NCBI RefSeq assembly: GCF_003991205.1
Contig: NZ_RXOZ01000004.1
Span: forward strand, 1 to 64,000
DNA length: 64,000 bases
From: Georgenia sp. SYP-B2076
Lineage (GTDB): Bacteria > Actinomycetota > Actinomycetes > Actinomycetales > Actinomycetaceae
Reading direction: 5' to 3'
In this document: piece by piece, positions 52,622 through 61,074 of the stretch
Numbering within the stretch: the stretch's first letter is position 1
Layout: each line of letters begins with the position of its first letter
Made by a program: the position numbers and the translations under genes
The notes under the pieces: model-generated
What the model was told of the DNA's origin: nothing
What the model saw: only the letters and a program-made list of their open reading frames with translations
Databases searched by the model: none

Positions 52622-52690
52622 CCGGTCCCGTCGTCGCGAAGCCGGCCCGGTCGTCCCTCAGCCGACCCCCGTCGTCGCTCAGCCGACCCG
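52622..52690 (-). repeat. Repeated 3' end of the PfkB gene with its stop codon
   Basis: The minus-strand sequence around the true stop (GACCGGGTCGGCTGAG, plus 52679-52681) recurs ~21 bases on with TGA at 52658-52660. It recurs again in two diverged copies without the stop, starting near 52642 and 52622. Spacing is 20-21 bases. Confidence 0.7.
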
Positions 52691-53629
52691 GTCGTCGTCG
52701 GCCTCGACCGCCGCCAGGAGGTCATCGCGCCCCGGATACCTGTCCAGCGACCCTCTCCCCACCACCGTGGAGGCGAGCCGCACCCCGGTGGTCAGGGCGG
52801 CCGGCAGGCTCGCGCCCTCGGCGAGATCGGCGAGCACGCCGGCCGCGAGGCTGTCGCCGGCGCCGGTGCTGTCCAGCGCGGCCACCGGCGGCGCGGAGAT
52901 CCGCACCACGTCACCCGGTGGCCCCAGGGCCACCGCCCCGCGCTCTCCGCGTTTGACCACCACCCAGCCGCCGCAGCGGTCGACCAGCGTCGCGAGCGCC
53001 CGCTCGACGTCGTCCTCCCCCGTGAGCGCCAGGGCCTCCGGCTCGTTGGGCAGGAAGATGTCGACGAGCGGCAGCAGCTCGAGGACCTCGCGGACGGCAC
53101 CGCCCTGCCAGTCGTCGGGATCCCAGCCGGTGTCGAAGAGCGTCACGGCCCCGTGCTTGCGGGCCCGCTGGAGCAGATGCGCCGTCGCCTCCCCGCGGAG
53201 CCCGGGGATGGAGAAGTACCCGGTGAGGAGCACGAGGTCCGCCTCGCAGGCCTGCACGGGCACGTCGCCCTCGCCGTAATTGGTCAGCACGCCGTGCGCG
53301 GTCAGGAAGGCGCGCTCACGGCCGGGTGCCTCGAGCGCGATCGAGATGCCCGTCTCCTGGCCGTGGACCACCTGCAGGTCAGCGCCGACCCCCGCGCGCC
53401 GGAGCTCGGCCGCCACCCACCGGCCGGCCTGGTCATCCCCCACCGCACCGAACAGCCGGTGGCGGACGCCGAGACCGGCGAGCGCCAGCGACACGTTCCC
53501 CGCCGCGCCGGCGGGCCGGACGGCGATCCGCTCGACCACGTCGTCGCCGCCCGGGCGTGGCAGCGCGGTCACCGGGCCCGCCAGCACGTCGAGCTGGATG
53601 TTGCCGATGACGTGAACGACGCGGCCCAT
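52679..53629 (-). CDS. PfkB-family sugar kinase of an ABC sugar operon
   Basis: Ribokinase-type kinase of 316 residues. VHVIGNIQLDVLAGPV at the start, the sugar-binding RPAGAAGNVSLALAGLG near 38 and the ATP site ALDSTGAGDSLAAGVLADL near 250 with the GAGD motif are complete. IFLPNEPEAL is typical of the carbohydrate-kinase branch. The substrate is unknown but should be the sugar, or its isomerised product, taken up by the four genes upstream. It is the last gene of that operon; its ATG comes three bases after the SIS gene stop. The DNA at its 3' end is repeated. Confidence 0.9.
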   Translation of the reverse strand: MGRVVHVIGNIQLDVLAGPVTALPRPGGDDVVERIAVRPAGAAGNVSLALAGLGVRHRLFGAVGDDQAGRWVAAELRRAGVGADLQVVHGQETGISIALEAPGRERAFLTAHGVLTNYGEGDVPVQACEADLVLLTGYFSIPGLRGEATAHLLQRARKHGAVTLFDTGWDPDDWQGGAVREVLELLPLVDIFLPNEPEALALTGEDDVERALATLVDRCGGWVVVKRGERGAVALGPPGDVVRISAPPVAALDSTGAGDSLAAGVLADLAEGASLPAALTTGVRLASTVVGRGSLDRYPGRDDLLAAVEADDDRVG

Positions 53630-53632
53630 CGA

Positions 53633-54625
53633 CTAGTCCAGCTTCGTGTCGCCCTGCCGGTACCGGAACCCGCGAACGGCCAGGCCTCTCCGGTCGGCGA
53701 GGTCCCGTCCGAGGAGCTGGACCGGAAGGATCTGCAGCACCGCCCCCGCCAGCGCCGATGGGGGCCGCGGCAGGCGGACGACGGCGAGCGCGCCCGTCCC
53801 CGCAACATCCGGGCGGGTGGTGATCAGCAGGGTGTGGCAGCCGAGGGCCGCGACGTCGTGGGCGAGCTCCACCTCTCGGCCGTCCCCGACGATGATGCAG
53901 GCGGCCTGGGGATCCAGCGTCTCCATGGGCCCGTGGAGGTAGTTGCGCGTCTCGTGCGCCGCCGTGTGGAGGCGCGCCGCCTCCCGCAGCAGGAGAGCCC
54001 CCTCCCCCGCGGTGGCGTTGGAGGCACCCGAGCCCACGACGTCGACCAGACGCGCATGGTCGGACGCGTCCACGACGTCCTTCACCACCGGCTCCGCGGA
54101 CCGCAGCACGTCCGCCACGAGCCTCGGCACTGCGGACCAGTCGCTGCCCCGCCCCGCCCACTGCTCACCCAGCATGCCCACGGCCTGGAGCGTCGCGGTG
54201 TACCCCGTGGTGTACACAGGGCTGTCCGGTCCGCTCTGCAGCAGCACGACCTCGTCCGCGACGGCGGCCAGGGGCGAGTCGCCGTCGTTGGTGACGCACA
54301 CCTTCCGGGCGGCCACGCTCTCGAGCGCGGCGACCGTCTCGGCGCTGCGCCCGGACTCGCTCATGCCGACGTACACGTCGGCGCCCCCGTGGCCGCCGTC
54401 GGCGAGCTCCGCGGCCGAGACGGGAAACGCCCGCAACCCCCAGCTGCGCCACACGGGCGCGGCACCGCGGGCCACGTACTCGCTCGCGCCGATGCCGACG
54501 AGGGCGACCACGGCGTCGCGCGGCGGCGGCCTCAGCCGGGGCAGCGTCGTCGCCAGCGCCGCCGCGCTGGATTCCAGCGCCGCCGGCTGGGCGTCGATGC
54601 CCTCGTGGAACCGCACCGGCGTCAC
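53633..54625 (-). CDS. SIS-domain sugar isomerase-like protein
   Basis: Protein of 330 residues with two SIS (sugar isomerase) domains, the fold of the GlmS isomerase half and AgaS. The first has VALVGIGASEYVARG near residue 40 and YVGMSESGRSAETVAAL near 85, the phosphate-binding serine loop. The second has DVVGSGASNATAGEGALLLREAARLHTAA (split) near 215 and ETRNYLHGPMETL near 242. It probably isomerises or deaminates an amino-sugar phosphate. The GTG overlaps the permease stop (GTGA). A kinase gene follows, so import, phosphorylation and isomerisation may be linked. Confidence 0.85.
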   Translation of the reverse strand: MTPVRFHEGIDAQPAALESSAAALATTLPRLRPPPRDAVVALVGIGASEYVARGAAPVWRSWGLRAFPVSAAELADGGHGGADVYVGMSESGRSAETVAALESVAARKVCVTNDGDSPLAAVADEVVLLQSGPDSPVYTTGYTATLQAVGMLGEQWAGRGSDWSAVPRLVADVLRSAEPVVKDVVDASDHARLVDVVGSGASNATAGEGALLLREAARLHTAAHETRNYLHGPMETLDPQAACIIVGDGREVELAHDVAALGCHTLLITTRPDVAGTGALAVVRLPRPPSALAGAVLQILPVQLLGRDLADRRGLAVRGFRYRQGDTKLD

Positions 54626-55476
54626 CCCTTCACCGCGCCGGAGGTGAGCCCTCCCACGATGTAGCGTTGGAAGACCAGGGCGAGGAGCACCGGTGGCACG
54701 GTGGCGAGGACGCCCCCGGCGGCGATCAGCCCGAAGTCGGAGGAGTACTTTCCGGTGAACTCGGCGATGGAGACCGGGATGGTCTTCGCCTGGGTGGTGG
54801 AGGTGAAGATCAGCGCGTAGAGGAACTCGTCCCACGCGAGCAGGAAGCCGAACATCGCCGTCGCCAGCAGTCCCGGGCTCGCGAGCGGCAGGATGATCCG
54901 GACGAGGGCGCCAAGGCGCGTGCACCCGTCGACCCGCGCCGCGTCCTCGAGGTCCGGCGGCATGCTCAGGTAGAAGTTGCTCATCGTCCACAGCGCGAAC
55001 GGGGTGACGATGGAGCAGTAGGTCAGCACGAGCCCGGTCCTGGTGTCGAGGAGACCCAGGTTCGCCAGGGCGAGGTACAGGGGGATGACCAGGGCGATCG
55101 GCGGGAGCATGTAGATGGCCAGGAAGCCGAAGAGGGAGGTCCGCCGGAACCGGAACCGCAGCCGGGCGAACGCGTAGCCGCCGAGCGCTCCCACGGCGAG
55201 GGAGATCACCGTCGTCAGCGCCGCGACGATCAGGCTGTTGAGCATGGCCAGGCGGAAGGTGGCGGCGACATTGTCACCGCCGGGCGCCGAGGTGAAGATC
55301 TGGTGGTAGCGGCTCAGGGTGGGGTCGCTCGGCCACCAGTGCGGGTGCGCCGCGAGCAGCTCGGTGGACGGCGAGATGCTCGAGATGAACAACCAGGCGA
55401 TCGGCGCCAGCACGATCACCGCCATCACCACCGCCGCGACGTGGATGCCGATGACGTACCTCGTGCTGGTCCTCAT
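54622..55476 (-). CDS. ABC sugar transporter permease, MalG type
   Basis: Inner-membrane permease of 284 residues with six hydrophobic segments. The EAA loop is EDAARVDGCTRLGALVRIILPLASPGL (split; E-A-A as DAA then G) near residue 195, the docking site for a cytoplasmic ATPase not encoded here. It begins with MRTSTRYVIGIHVAAVVMAV. The ATG overlaps the stop of the first permease gene. It pairs with that permease and the binding protein; the ATPase is probably a shared MsiK-like protein, as in other actinobacteria. Confidence 0.93.
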   Translation of the reverse strand: MRTSTRYVIGIHVAAVVMAVIVLAPIAWLFISSISPSTELLAAHPHWWPSDPTLSRYHQIFTSAPGGDNVAATFRLAMLNSLIVAALTTVISLAVGALGGYAFARLRFRFRRTSLFGFLAIYMLPPIALVIPLYLALANLGLLDTRTGLVLTYCSIVTPFALWTMSNFYLSMPPDLEDAARVDGCTRLGALVRIILPLASPGLLATAMFGFLLAWDEFLYALIFTSTTQAKTIPVSIAEFTGKYSSDFGLIAAGGVLATVPPVLLALVFQRYIVGGLTSGAVKG

Positions 55477-56507
55477 TCCACACCCGCCATCTGACCCTGC
55501 CTCAGGATCCGCAGATATCCCATCGCCAGCGCGAACACGGCCAGGACGATGAGCACGGCCAGCGCCGCCCCGTAGCCGAAGAGCTGGTTGGAGAAGGCCT
55601 GGAGGTAGGTGTAGAACGCGATGGTCTGGGTGCCGCTGGCCGGCCCACCACCCGTCATCACGTAGATGATGTCGAACACCTTGAACGCCTCGATCGTGCG
55701 CAGGATCAGCACGACGGCGATGCTCGGCGCCAGGAGCGGCATCGTGATCCGCCAGAAGGTTCGCCACGCCCCGGCGCCGTCCATCCGTGCCGCCTCGTAC
55801 ACGTCACCGGAGATGGTCTGCAGGCCCGCCAGGATGAAGAAGACGACGATCGAGGTGTTCTTCCAGACGTCCGCGACGATGACCATGTTCAGGGCGAGGA
55901 ACGGCGAACCCAGCCACTGGTGCGGGGTGTCTGAGATGCCGAGGGTGCTCAGCAGCCCGTTGAGCGCGCCGTACTGGCCGTTGTAGATCCACCGCCACAG
56001 CGCGCCGTTGACGATGGTCGGCAGCGCCCACGGCAGGACGATGATGCTCCGCCAGAGCCACCGGGCCCGCAGGGGCGCGTTGAGGAGCAGGGCCACCGCG
56101 ATCCCCAGGGTCAGCTCGGCCAGCGTGGAGACGAGCGTGAAGTACAGGGTGTGGCCGAGCACGGTGTAGAACGCGCTGTCCTGGAACACCCGGGTGTAGT
56201 TGGCCAGTCCGGCGAAGGGGTAGGACCCCGGCATGGGGCTGTTGATGTCGAAGAAGGACACCACGACCGTGCGCACCACGGGGTAGAGCACGACGCCGAA
56301 GACGACGATCGCGGCGGGGAGGAGGAGCGCGAGGGCGAGGCGGGCCTCGCCCCGGGCGCCGCCCACGCCGCCGCGACGGCGGCGCCCCCCGGCGCCGCCG
56401 GGGCTGACGTCACCCGGCCCCGTGCCCGCCCCAGGGGGGCCTGCCGCGCCGCCCGGACGCGCGCGGCCCGGACGTGCGAGGCGCGCCGGGCGACCGACGG
56501 TGGTCAC
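55473..56507 (-). CDS. ABC sugar transporter permease, MalF type
   Basis: Permease of 344 residues. The first ~55 residues are Gly/Arg/Pro-rich, not usual for the family; helices begin at RLALALLLPAAIVVFGVVLYP. The EAA loop YEAARMDGAGAWRTFWRITMP lies near 240, split over the coupling helix, with the Gly in place. Six or so transmembrane helices fit the MalF/UgpA class without the large periplasmic insert. GTG at 56507 lies seven bases after the binding protein gene. It forms the channel with the MalG-type partner. Confidence 0.93.
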   Translation of the reverse strand: MTTVGRPARLARPGRARPGGAAGPPGAGTGPGDVSPGGAGGRRRRGGVGGARGEARLALALLLPAAIVVFGVVLYPVVRTVVVSFFDINSPMPGSYPFAGLANYTRVFQDSAFYTVLGHTLYFTLVSTLAELTLGIAVALLLNAPLRARWLWRSIIVLPWALPTIVNGALWRWIYNGQYGALNGLLSTLGISDTPHQWLGSPFLALNMVIVADVWKNTSIVVFFILAGLQTISGDVYEAARMDGAGAWRTFWRITMPLLAPSIAVVLILRTIEAFKVFDIIYVMTGGGPASGTQTIAFYTYLQAFSNQLFGYGAALAVLIVLAVFALAMGYLRILRQGQMAGVE

Positions 56508-56513
56508 GGCCCG

Positions 56514-57836
56514 CTATCCCAGCACTGAGGCCGCCTGCGAGGCGGCGTCGTCGAGCGCCTGCTGCGACGGCTTCTGGCCCAGCAGGGCCTTCTGGATCTC
56601 GGACTGCAGGGACTGCGAGATGGCGTTGTAGGCCTCGACCTGGGGCCGCAGGATCAGGTCCGCGAGCTGCTTCTTGGCCTGCGGGATGACCGCGGGGTTG
56701 GTCTTGATGACGGCGGGGTCGTCGTAGGAGCTCGTCCACACGGGCAGGGAGCTCAGGGCGTACTTGTTCTGCACCGGCTGGCTGGTCAGGTAGGTGATGT
56801 ACTTCCAGGCGGCGTCCTGGTTCTTGCTCCCTGCCGCCAGGGCGAGCGCCATGCTGCCGTTGACGCCAGGGCGGCCGGCCGGGCCGGCGGGCGTCTGCAG
56901 CACCTGCACGTCGCCCGGGATCTGGCTCTGGGAGGGGTCGTTCGCCATGCCGTACATGTACGTCCAGTTCAGCGCGATGCTGGCCTGACCGGCGGAGAAC
57001 ACCCGCCGGACGTCCTCCTCGAGGGACTGCGTCGACGTGGGGTTGCTCAGACCGTCCACGACGCTCTGCCGCATGAACTCCAGCGCCTGCACGCCCCCCG
57101 CCTGGTTGAACGCGGGCTTGCCCGCGTCGTCGAGGAACTTCCCGCCGAAGGCGCCCAGCAGCTGGGCGTAGTCGCAGATCAGCGCCTCCGCCTGCTGCCA
57201 GGACCAGATCAGCGGGTACTGCACGACGCCGCCGTCCCGCAGCGAGCGCGCAGCGGCCATGACGCCGTCCCAGGTGTCGAGCTGGCCGGCGTCGACGCCG
57301 GCCTTCTGCAGGTGCGCGGTGTTGTAGAAGAGGTACTTGGTGTCCAGGATCCACGGCACGCCGTAGAACGCGCCGTCGAACTGCGGCGTGGCCACCGCGC
57401 CGGGGAGCATCTGGCTCTTCCACTCGGCGGGCCACTTGTCCGTCACGTCGGCCACGATCCGCTTGCTCCCGAACTCCGCGGGCCAGATGACGTCGATGAG
57501 GACGACGTCGTAGGTGCCGGCGGGCGCGGCGGCCACGATCTTGTCGTGCAGCGCCTCGTAGGAGACGAAGTCAGGCGTGACGGTGATGTCCGGGTTGGCC
57601 TTCTGGAACGCGGTGGTCATCTCGCGGATGTTCTCCTCGGAGTACCCCGCCTGTTTCATAAACAGGGCCCGGATACTGCCTTTGCCACTACCACCACCAC
57701 CCCCACCACCGCCATTGCCCCCGCCGCACGCGGCAAGGAGGGCGCCGAGTCCCAGCGCACCGCCGGCGGCCAGGAACGCCCGCCGCGTCGGGGTGGCAGT
57801 GAAGAGCTGGGAGAGGACAGGTGCGTCATCGTCCAT
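56514..57836 (-). CDS. Extracellular sugar-binding lipoprotein
   Basis: Solute-binding protein of an ABC importer, 440 residues, family 1 (COG1653). TRRAFLAAGGALGLGALLAAC is a twin-arginine-like signal peptide, split here, ending at a lipobox cysteine near residue 38. A Gly-rich linker (GGGGGGGG) follows. The mature part has the expected VSYEALHDKIVAAAPAG, YDVVLIDVIWPAEF, GVPWILDTKYLFYN and NPAVIPQAKKQLAD segments. The bound sugar is unknown. The ATG has GGAG about ten bases upstream. It is the first gene of a five-gene operon, with an operator-like palindrome overlapping its -10 box. Confidence 0.93.
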   Translation of the reverse strand: MDDDAPVLSQLFTATPTRRAFLAAGGALGLGALLAACGGGNGGGGGGGGSGKGSIRALFMKQAGYSEENIREMTTAFQKANPDITVTPDFVSYEALHDKIVAAAPAGTYDVVLIDVIWPAEFGSKRIVADVTDKWPAEWKSQMLPGAVATPQFDGAFYGVPWILDTKYLFYNTAHLQKAGVDAGQLDTWDGVMAAARSLRDGGVVQYPLIWSWQQAEALICDYAQLLGAFGGKFLDDAGKPAFNQAGGVQALEFMRQSVVDGLSNPTSTQSLEEDVRRVFSAGQASIALNWTYMYGMANDPSQSQIPGDVQVLQTPAGPAGRPGVNGSMALALAAGSKNQDAAWKYITYLTSQPVQNKYALSSLPVWTSSYDDPAVIKTNPAVIPQAKKQLADLILRPQVEAYNAISQSLQSEIQKALLGQKPSQQALDDAASQAASVLG

Positions 57837-57868
57837 GATGAGTCTCCATCGACCAGGCAGAGCCTTGG

Positions 57869-57891
57869 TCACAGACGATAGACCTCTGTGT
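57869..57891 (-). promoter_or_regulatory. Operator-like palindrome over the -10 box of the sugar operon
   Basis: CACAGA at 57870-57875 and TCTGTG at 57885-57890 are inverted repeats separated by nine bases. The minus-strand -10 candidate TATCGT (57880-57875) lies inside. A repressor bound here would block transcription of the binding-protein operon; no regulator gene is adjacent. Confidence 0.55.
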
Positions 57892-57986
57892 ACGGGCGGC
57901 AAACGGACGGCGTTCGCCTCATCTGGCCCCCTCGGGACGGCCCGGCCACCCGCTACGCGGCAGGGGTCGCCAGCCGGGCCGACCGG

Positions 57987-60191
57987 CTACTCGGCGGGCG
58001 TCGCCAGCCCGGAGCGCTGCTGGCTGGCGTGGAGCTCCTTCTCGTTCACCGGCTCCAGGCCCGCGGCGCGCAGCCGCCGGAAGTACTCCCGGGCCTCGTG
58101 CTGGCGCTGCCCCTCCGCCCCGGTGGCGATCGTGGCCCGCAGGTGCGCGGGCGTGTACCCGAACGCCGCGACCAGGTCCCCCGCGTGCGGCCGCAGGCGC
58201 ACGAGCAGCCGGTCGACGTAGCTGGTGACCGTCTTGGCGCGCTGGGCGGAGATCCGGCCGTTCATGAGGTACCAGGCGAGGTTCTTCTCGACCAGGGTGA
58301 GGCCGAAGAGGTCGCGCAGGGTGGTGAGCACCTCCCTCGTGCGCGGGTCCCGGACCCGGGCCAGCGCGGCCGTGAAGGCCTCCCACTGCAGCAGCTCGGC
58401 GTGCGCGCGGGCGGCCTCGATGAGCTCGTGCTGGTGCGCGTTGAAGACGGCGGCCGCCTCGACCGGCGAGGCGTGGCGCGACCGCAGGGCACCGGCGATC
58501 TCGGCGACCATCGCCTCGACCCGGTCCTCGAGGAGCTCGCGCTGGGTGTCGGCGGCGCGCAGGTGGCCGGCCGCGCGGGCGCGCGACCCCGTGTCGTGGA
58601 TGGACTGCGCCGCCCGGCGCAGCGGCGTGCGGTGCAGCGTCATGTCCGCGGCCCGCGCGGCCACGTAGCGGGCGGCGCCGGCGATGTCGATCTTGGCCAT
58701 GGACTTGCCGTAGTCGGTGAGCAGGCGCTTGCCGACGAGCTGGAGGAGCACGTTGTTGTCACCCTCGAAGGTGACGTAGACGTCCATGTCCTGGCGCAGC
58801 CCCGCCAGGCGGTTCTCCGCGATGAACCCCGCTCCCCCGCAGGCTTCGCGCGCCTCCTGCAGCGCGTCGAGCGCGAGCCAGGTGGTCAGCGGCTTGGCGG
58901 CGGCCGCCTGCGTCTCGAGGTCCTGGCGGTCGGCGTCGGTGTCGTGCGCACCGGAGAAGACGTCGTGGAAGCGCTCGAGCAGCTCCGCCTGCGCGAACGC
59001 CGCCGCGTAGGTGCGGGCGAGCAGCGGCAGCAGGCGGCGCTGGTGCTGCTGGTAGTCCAGGAGCACCACCTCGCCCGTCTCGTCGGCGCCGGTGAACTGG
59101 CGCCGCTCGAGGCCGTACCTCACGGCGATGTCCAGGGCCATCTTCGAGGCGGTCACCGCAGCGCCCGAGAGGGACACCCGCCCCTGCACGAGCGTGCCCA
59201 GCATGGTGAAGAACCGCCGCCCGGGGTTCTCGATGGGCGAGGAGTAGGTGCCGTCCGCGGTGACCTCGCCGTACCGGTTCAGCAGGTTCGCCCGCGGGAC
59301 GCGGACGTGGTCGAACCACAGCCGGCCGTTGTCGATGCCGTTCAGGCCGCCCTTGACGCCGTCGTCCTCGGCGTGCACGCCGGGCAGGAGCACCGGGGCC
59401 CCGTCGGCGCCGTCGCCCCGCAACGTCACGTAGAGGGCGTGGACCCCGTGGTTGACGCCGCGGGTGATGAGCTGCGCGAAGACGACGGCGGCGCGGCCGT
59501 GGAGCGCTGCGTTGCCGATGTACTCCTTGCGGGCCGCGGCGATGGGCGTGTGGAGGACGAACTCCTCGGTGCCGGCGTCGTAGGTCGCCGTCGTGGCGAT
59601 GGAGGCGACGTCGGAGCCGTGCCCGATCTCCGTCATGGCGAAGCAGCCGGGGACGGTGAGGTCCATGATCCCCGGCAGCAGGCGGGCGTGGTGCTCCGCG
59701 TTGCCCAGGTGCAGGACGGCGGAGCCGAACAGGCCCCACTGCACCCCGCCCTTGATCTGCAGCGAGGGGTCGGCGACGACGAGCTCCTCGAAGCCGGCGA
59801 TGTTGCCGCCCGGGTCGTCCTTGCCGCCGAGGGCGACCGGGAAGGCGCGCAGCACCTCGCCCTGGGCGACCAGCGTGCGGAGCTGGCGCAGCACACGCTC
59901 GCGGTGCTCCGCCATCGGCAGCCCCTCGATCTTCTGCAGGTCGGGGTCCAGGGCGAGGTCGCGGGCCCGGCGGCGCAGCTGCCACCACCGGCCGTCGAGC
60001 AGCCTGCCCAGGGCGGTGACGTCGATCCGCTCGCCGGGCTCGGGCCGGACGGCGCCCGGGCTGGGCGGGGTGGCGGCCGACGGCGCACTCAGGTTCGCAG
60101 CGGCAGGCGCGGGCGCCGTCGTGCCGGGCGCCGTCGTGCTTGCGGCGGGCGCCGCGTCGAGGGGCCCGGTGGTTCGGGTGGTGCTGGTCAT
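57987..60191 (-). CDS. Acyl-CoA dehydrogenase/oxidase family protein
   Basis: Flavoenzyme of 734 residues, oxidising acyl-CoA at the alpha-beta bond. It has the size and layout of acyl-CoA oxidases: an Ala/Pro/Thr-rich start to ~50, an N-terminal helical domain, then the FAD/substrate segment CFAMTEIGHGSDVASIATTATYD (split) near residue 190. NGIDNGRLWFDHVRVPRANLLNRYG (split), ACGGAGFIAENRLAGLRQD near 465 and the Glu-containing FEGDNNVLLQLVGKRLL near 485 follow. The ATG at 60191 has CGGAGC upstream; GTG at 60224 is in frame. It is divergent to thiolase/FabG and next to a TetR regulator gene, suggesting a fatty-acid breakdown locus. Confidence 0.88.
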   Translation of the reverse strand: MTSTTRTTGPLDAAPAASTTAPGTTAPAPAAANLSAPSAATPPSPGAVRPEPGERIDVTALGRLLDGRWWQLRRRARDLALDPDLQKIEGLPMAEHRERVLRQLRTLVAQGEVLRAFPVALGGKDDPGGNIAGFEELVVADPSLQIKGGVQWGLFGSAVLHLGNAEHHARLLPGIMDLTVPGCFAMTEIGHGSDVASIATTATYDAGTEEFVLHTPIAAARKEYIGNAALHGRAAVVFAQLITRGVNHGVHALYVTLRGDGADGAPVLLPGVHAEDDGVKGGLNGIDNGRLWFDHVRVPRANLLNRYGEVTADGTYSSPIENPGRRFFTMLGTLVQGRVSLSGAAVTASKMALDIAVRYGLERRQFTGADETGEVVLLDYQQHQRRLLPLLARTYAAAFAQAELLERFHDVFSGAHDTDADRQDLETQAAAAKPLTTWLALDALQEAREACGGAGFIAENRLAGLRQDMDVYVTFEGDNNVLLQLVGKRLLTDYGKSMAKIDIAGAARYVAARAADMTLHRTPLRRAAQSIHDTGSRARAAGHLRAADTQRELLEDRVEAMVAEIAGALRSRHASPVEAAAVFNAHQHELIEAARAHAELLQWEAFTAALARVRDPRTREVLTTLRDLFGLTLVEKNLAWYLMNGRISAQRAKTVTSYVDRLLVRLRPHAGDLVAAFGYTPAHLRATIATGAEGQRQHEAREYFRRLRAAGLEPVNEKELHASQQRSGLATPAE

Positions 60192-60234
60192 GGGTGCTCC
60201 GCTCGCGTCGTTGCTTCGGGTCACGTGGTTGCTG

Positions 60235-60969
60235 TCAGGTGGTGCGGCGGCGGGCGCGGCGGGTGACGCCGACGGCCCCGTCCCAGAGCCAGTCCGCCAG
60301 GTGCGCCGCGAGCTCCTCGCGGGTCATGCGGGTCAGCGCCGCGTCGACGCCGGGGGTGTTCGCGTCCGGGCCGTCGACCTGCTCGCCGATCCATCGCTCG
60401 GCCGCGCCGCGCACCAGGCCGACGACGCCGGACGCCCAGAGGTTGGCGACGGCGAGGGTCTCGTCGTCGACCGGCCCGTCCGCCGCCTCGTCCCCGCCCG
60501 CGCCGCGCAGCGCCGGGAGCAGCGACTCGGCGACCATGTCGTTGACCTCGGCGACGAAGCCCCGCAGGGCACCGGCGGCCGCGGCCGCCTCCGGGCGGGT
60601 GACGAAGGTGTAGACGTGCGGCGAGGAGGCCACCATCTCGAGGTAGACCGTGACCATGGCGGAGATCCGCTCCCGCGAGCCCTGCGCCCGGTCGGCCGCC
60701 TCCTCGAGCGCCCCGCGCATCCGCGCCAGCACGGCATCGCCGACGGCGGTCTGCAGGCCGGTCTTGTCCGTGAAGTAGCGGTAGAGGATGGACTTCGACG
60801 TCCCGATCTCGGTCGCGATCTCCTCCATGGACAGATCCGGCCCGAGGCGGTGCACCGCGCGTCGCGCGGCCCGCACGAGCTCGGCGCGCCGGGAGGTGCG
60901 GTGGCCCGCCCAGCGGGTGGCCCGCCCGTCCGACGGCTCCCCGTCCGTGCTGTCGGTGACCTGTATCAC
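60235..60969 (-). CDS. TetR-family transcriptional regulator
   Basis: Regulator of 244 residues. The N-terminal helix-turn-helix is LSMEEIATEIGTSKSILYRYFTDKTGL split over helices 2 and 3, near 48-72. The ligand domain follows with VYLEMVASSPHVYTFV and a C-terminal basic tail. It lies between the acyl-CoA dehydrogenase gene (43 bases downstream) and the divergent thiolase gene, so control of this fatty-acid locus in response to an acyl-CoA is likely, by analogy with FadR-type TetR proteins. GTG at 60969 has TACTGT seven bases upstream and no ribosome site. Confidence 0.9.
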   Translation of the reverse strand: MIQVTDSTDGEPSDGRATRWAGHRTSRRAELVRAARRAVHRLGPDLSMEEIATEIGTSKSILYRYFTDKTGLQTAVGDAVLARMRGALEEAADRAQGSRERISAMVTVYLEMVASSPHVYTFVTRPEAAAAAGALRGFVAEVNDMVAESLLPALRGAGGDEAADGPVDDETLAVANLWASGVVGLVRGAAERWIGEQVDGPDANTPGVDAALTRMTREELAAHLADWLWDGAVGVTRRARRRTT

Positions 60970-61000
60970 GCTACCGACAGTATCAGGTACTCTGGGTATC
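60963..61000. promoter_or_regulatory. Candidate operator between the TetR and thiolase genes
   Basis: GTATC occurs at 60963, 60980 and 60996, spacings 17 and 16, and GTATCAGGTAC at 60980-60990 is close to palindromic. The TetR gene's own -10 (TACTGT, minus strand 60982-60977) lies inside. This fits autoregulation and control of the divergent thiolase operon. Confidence 0.45.
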
Positions 61001-61074
61001 GCAATGGTGCCACCGCCACACGGGACCAACGTCCCGGCCGGCACCGCCCTCGCACCCAGGAAGAGGACGACGAC

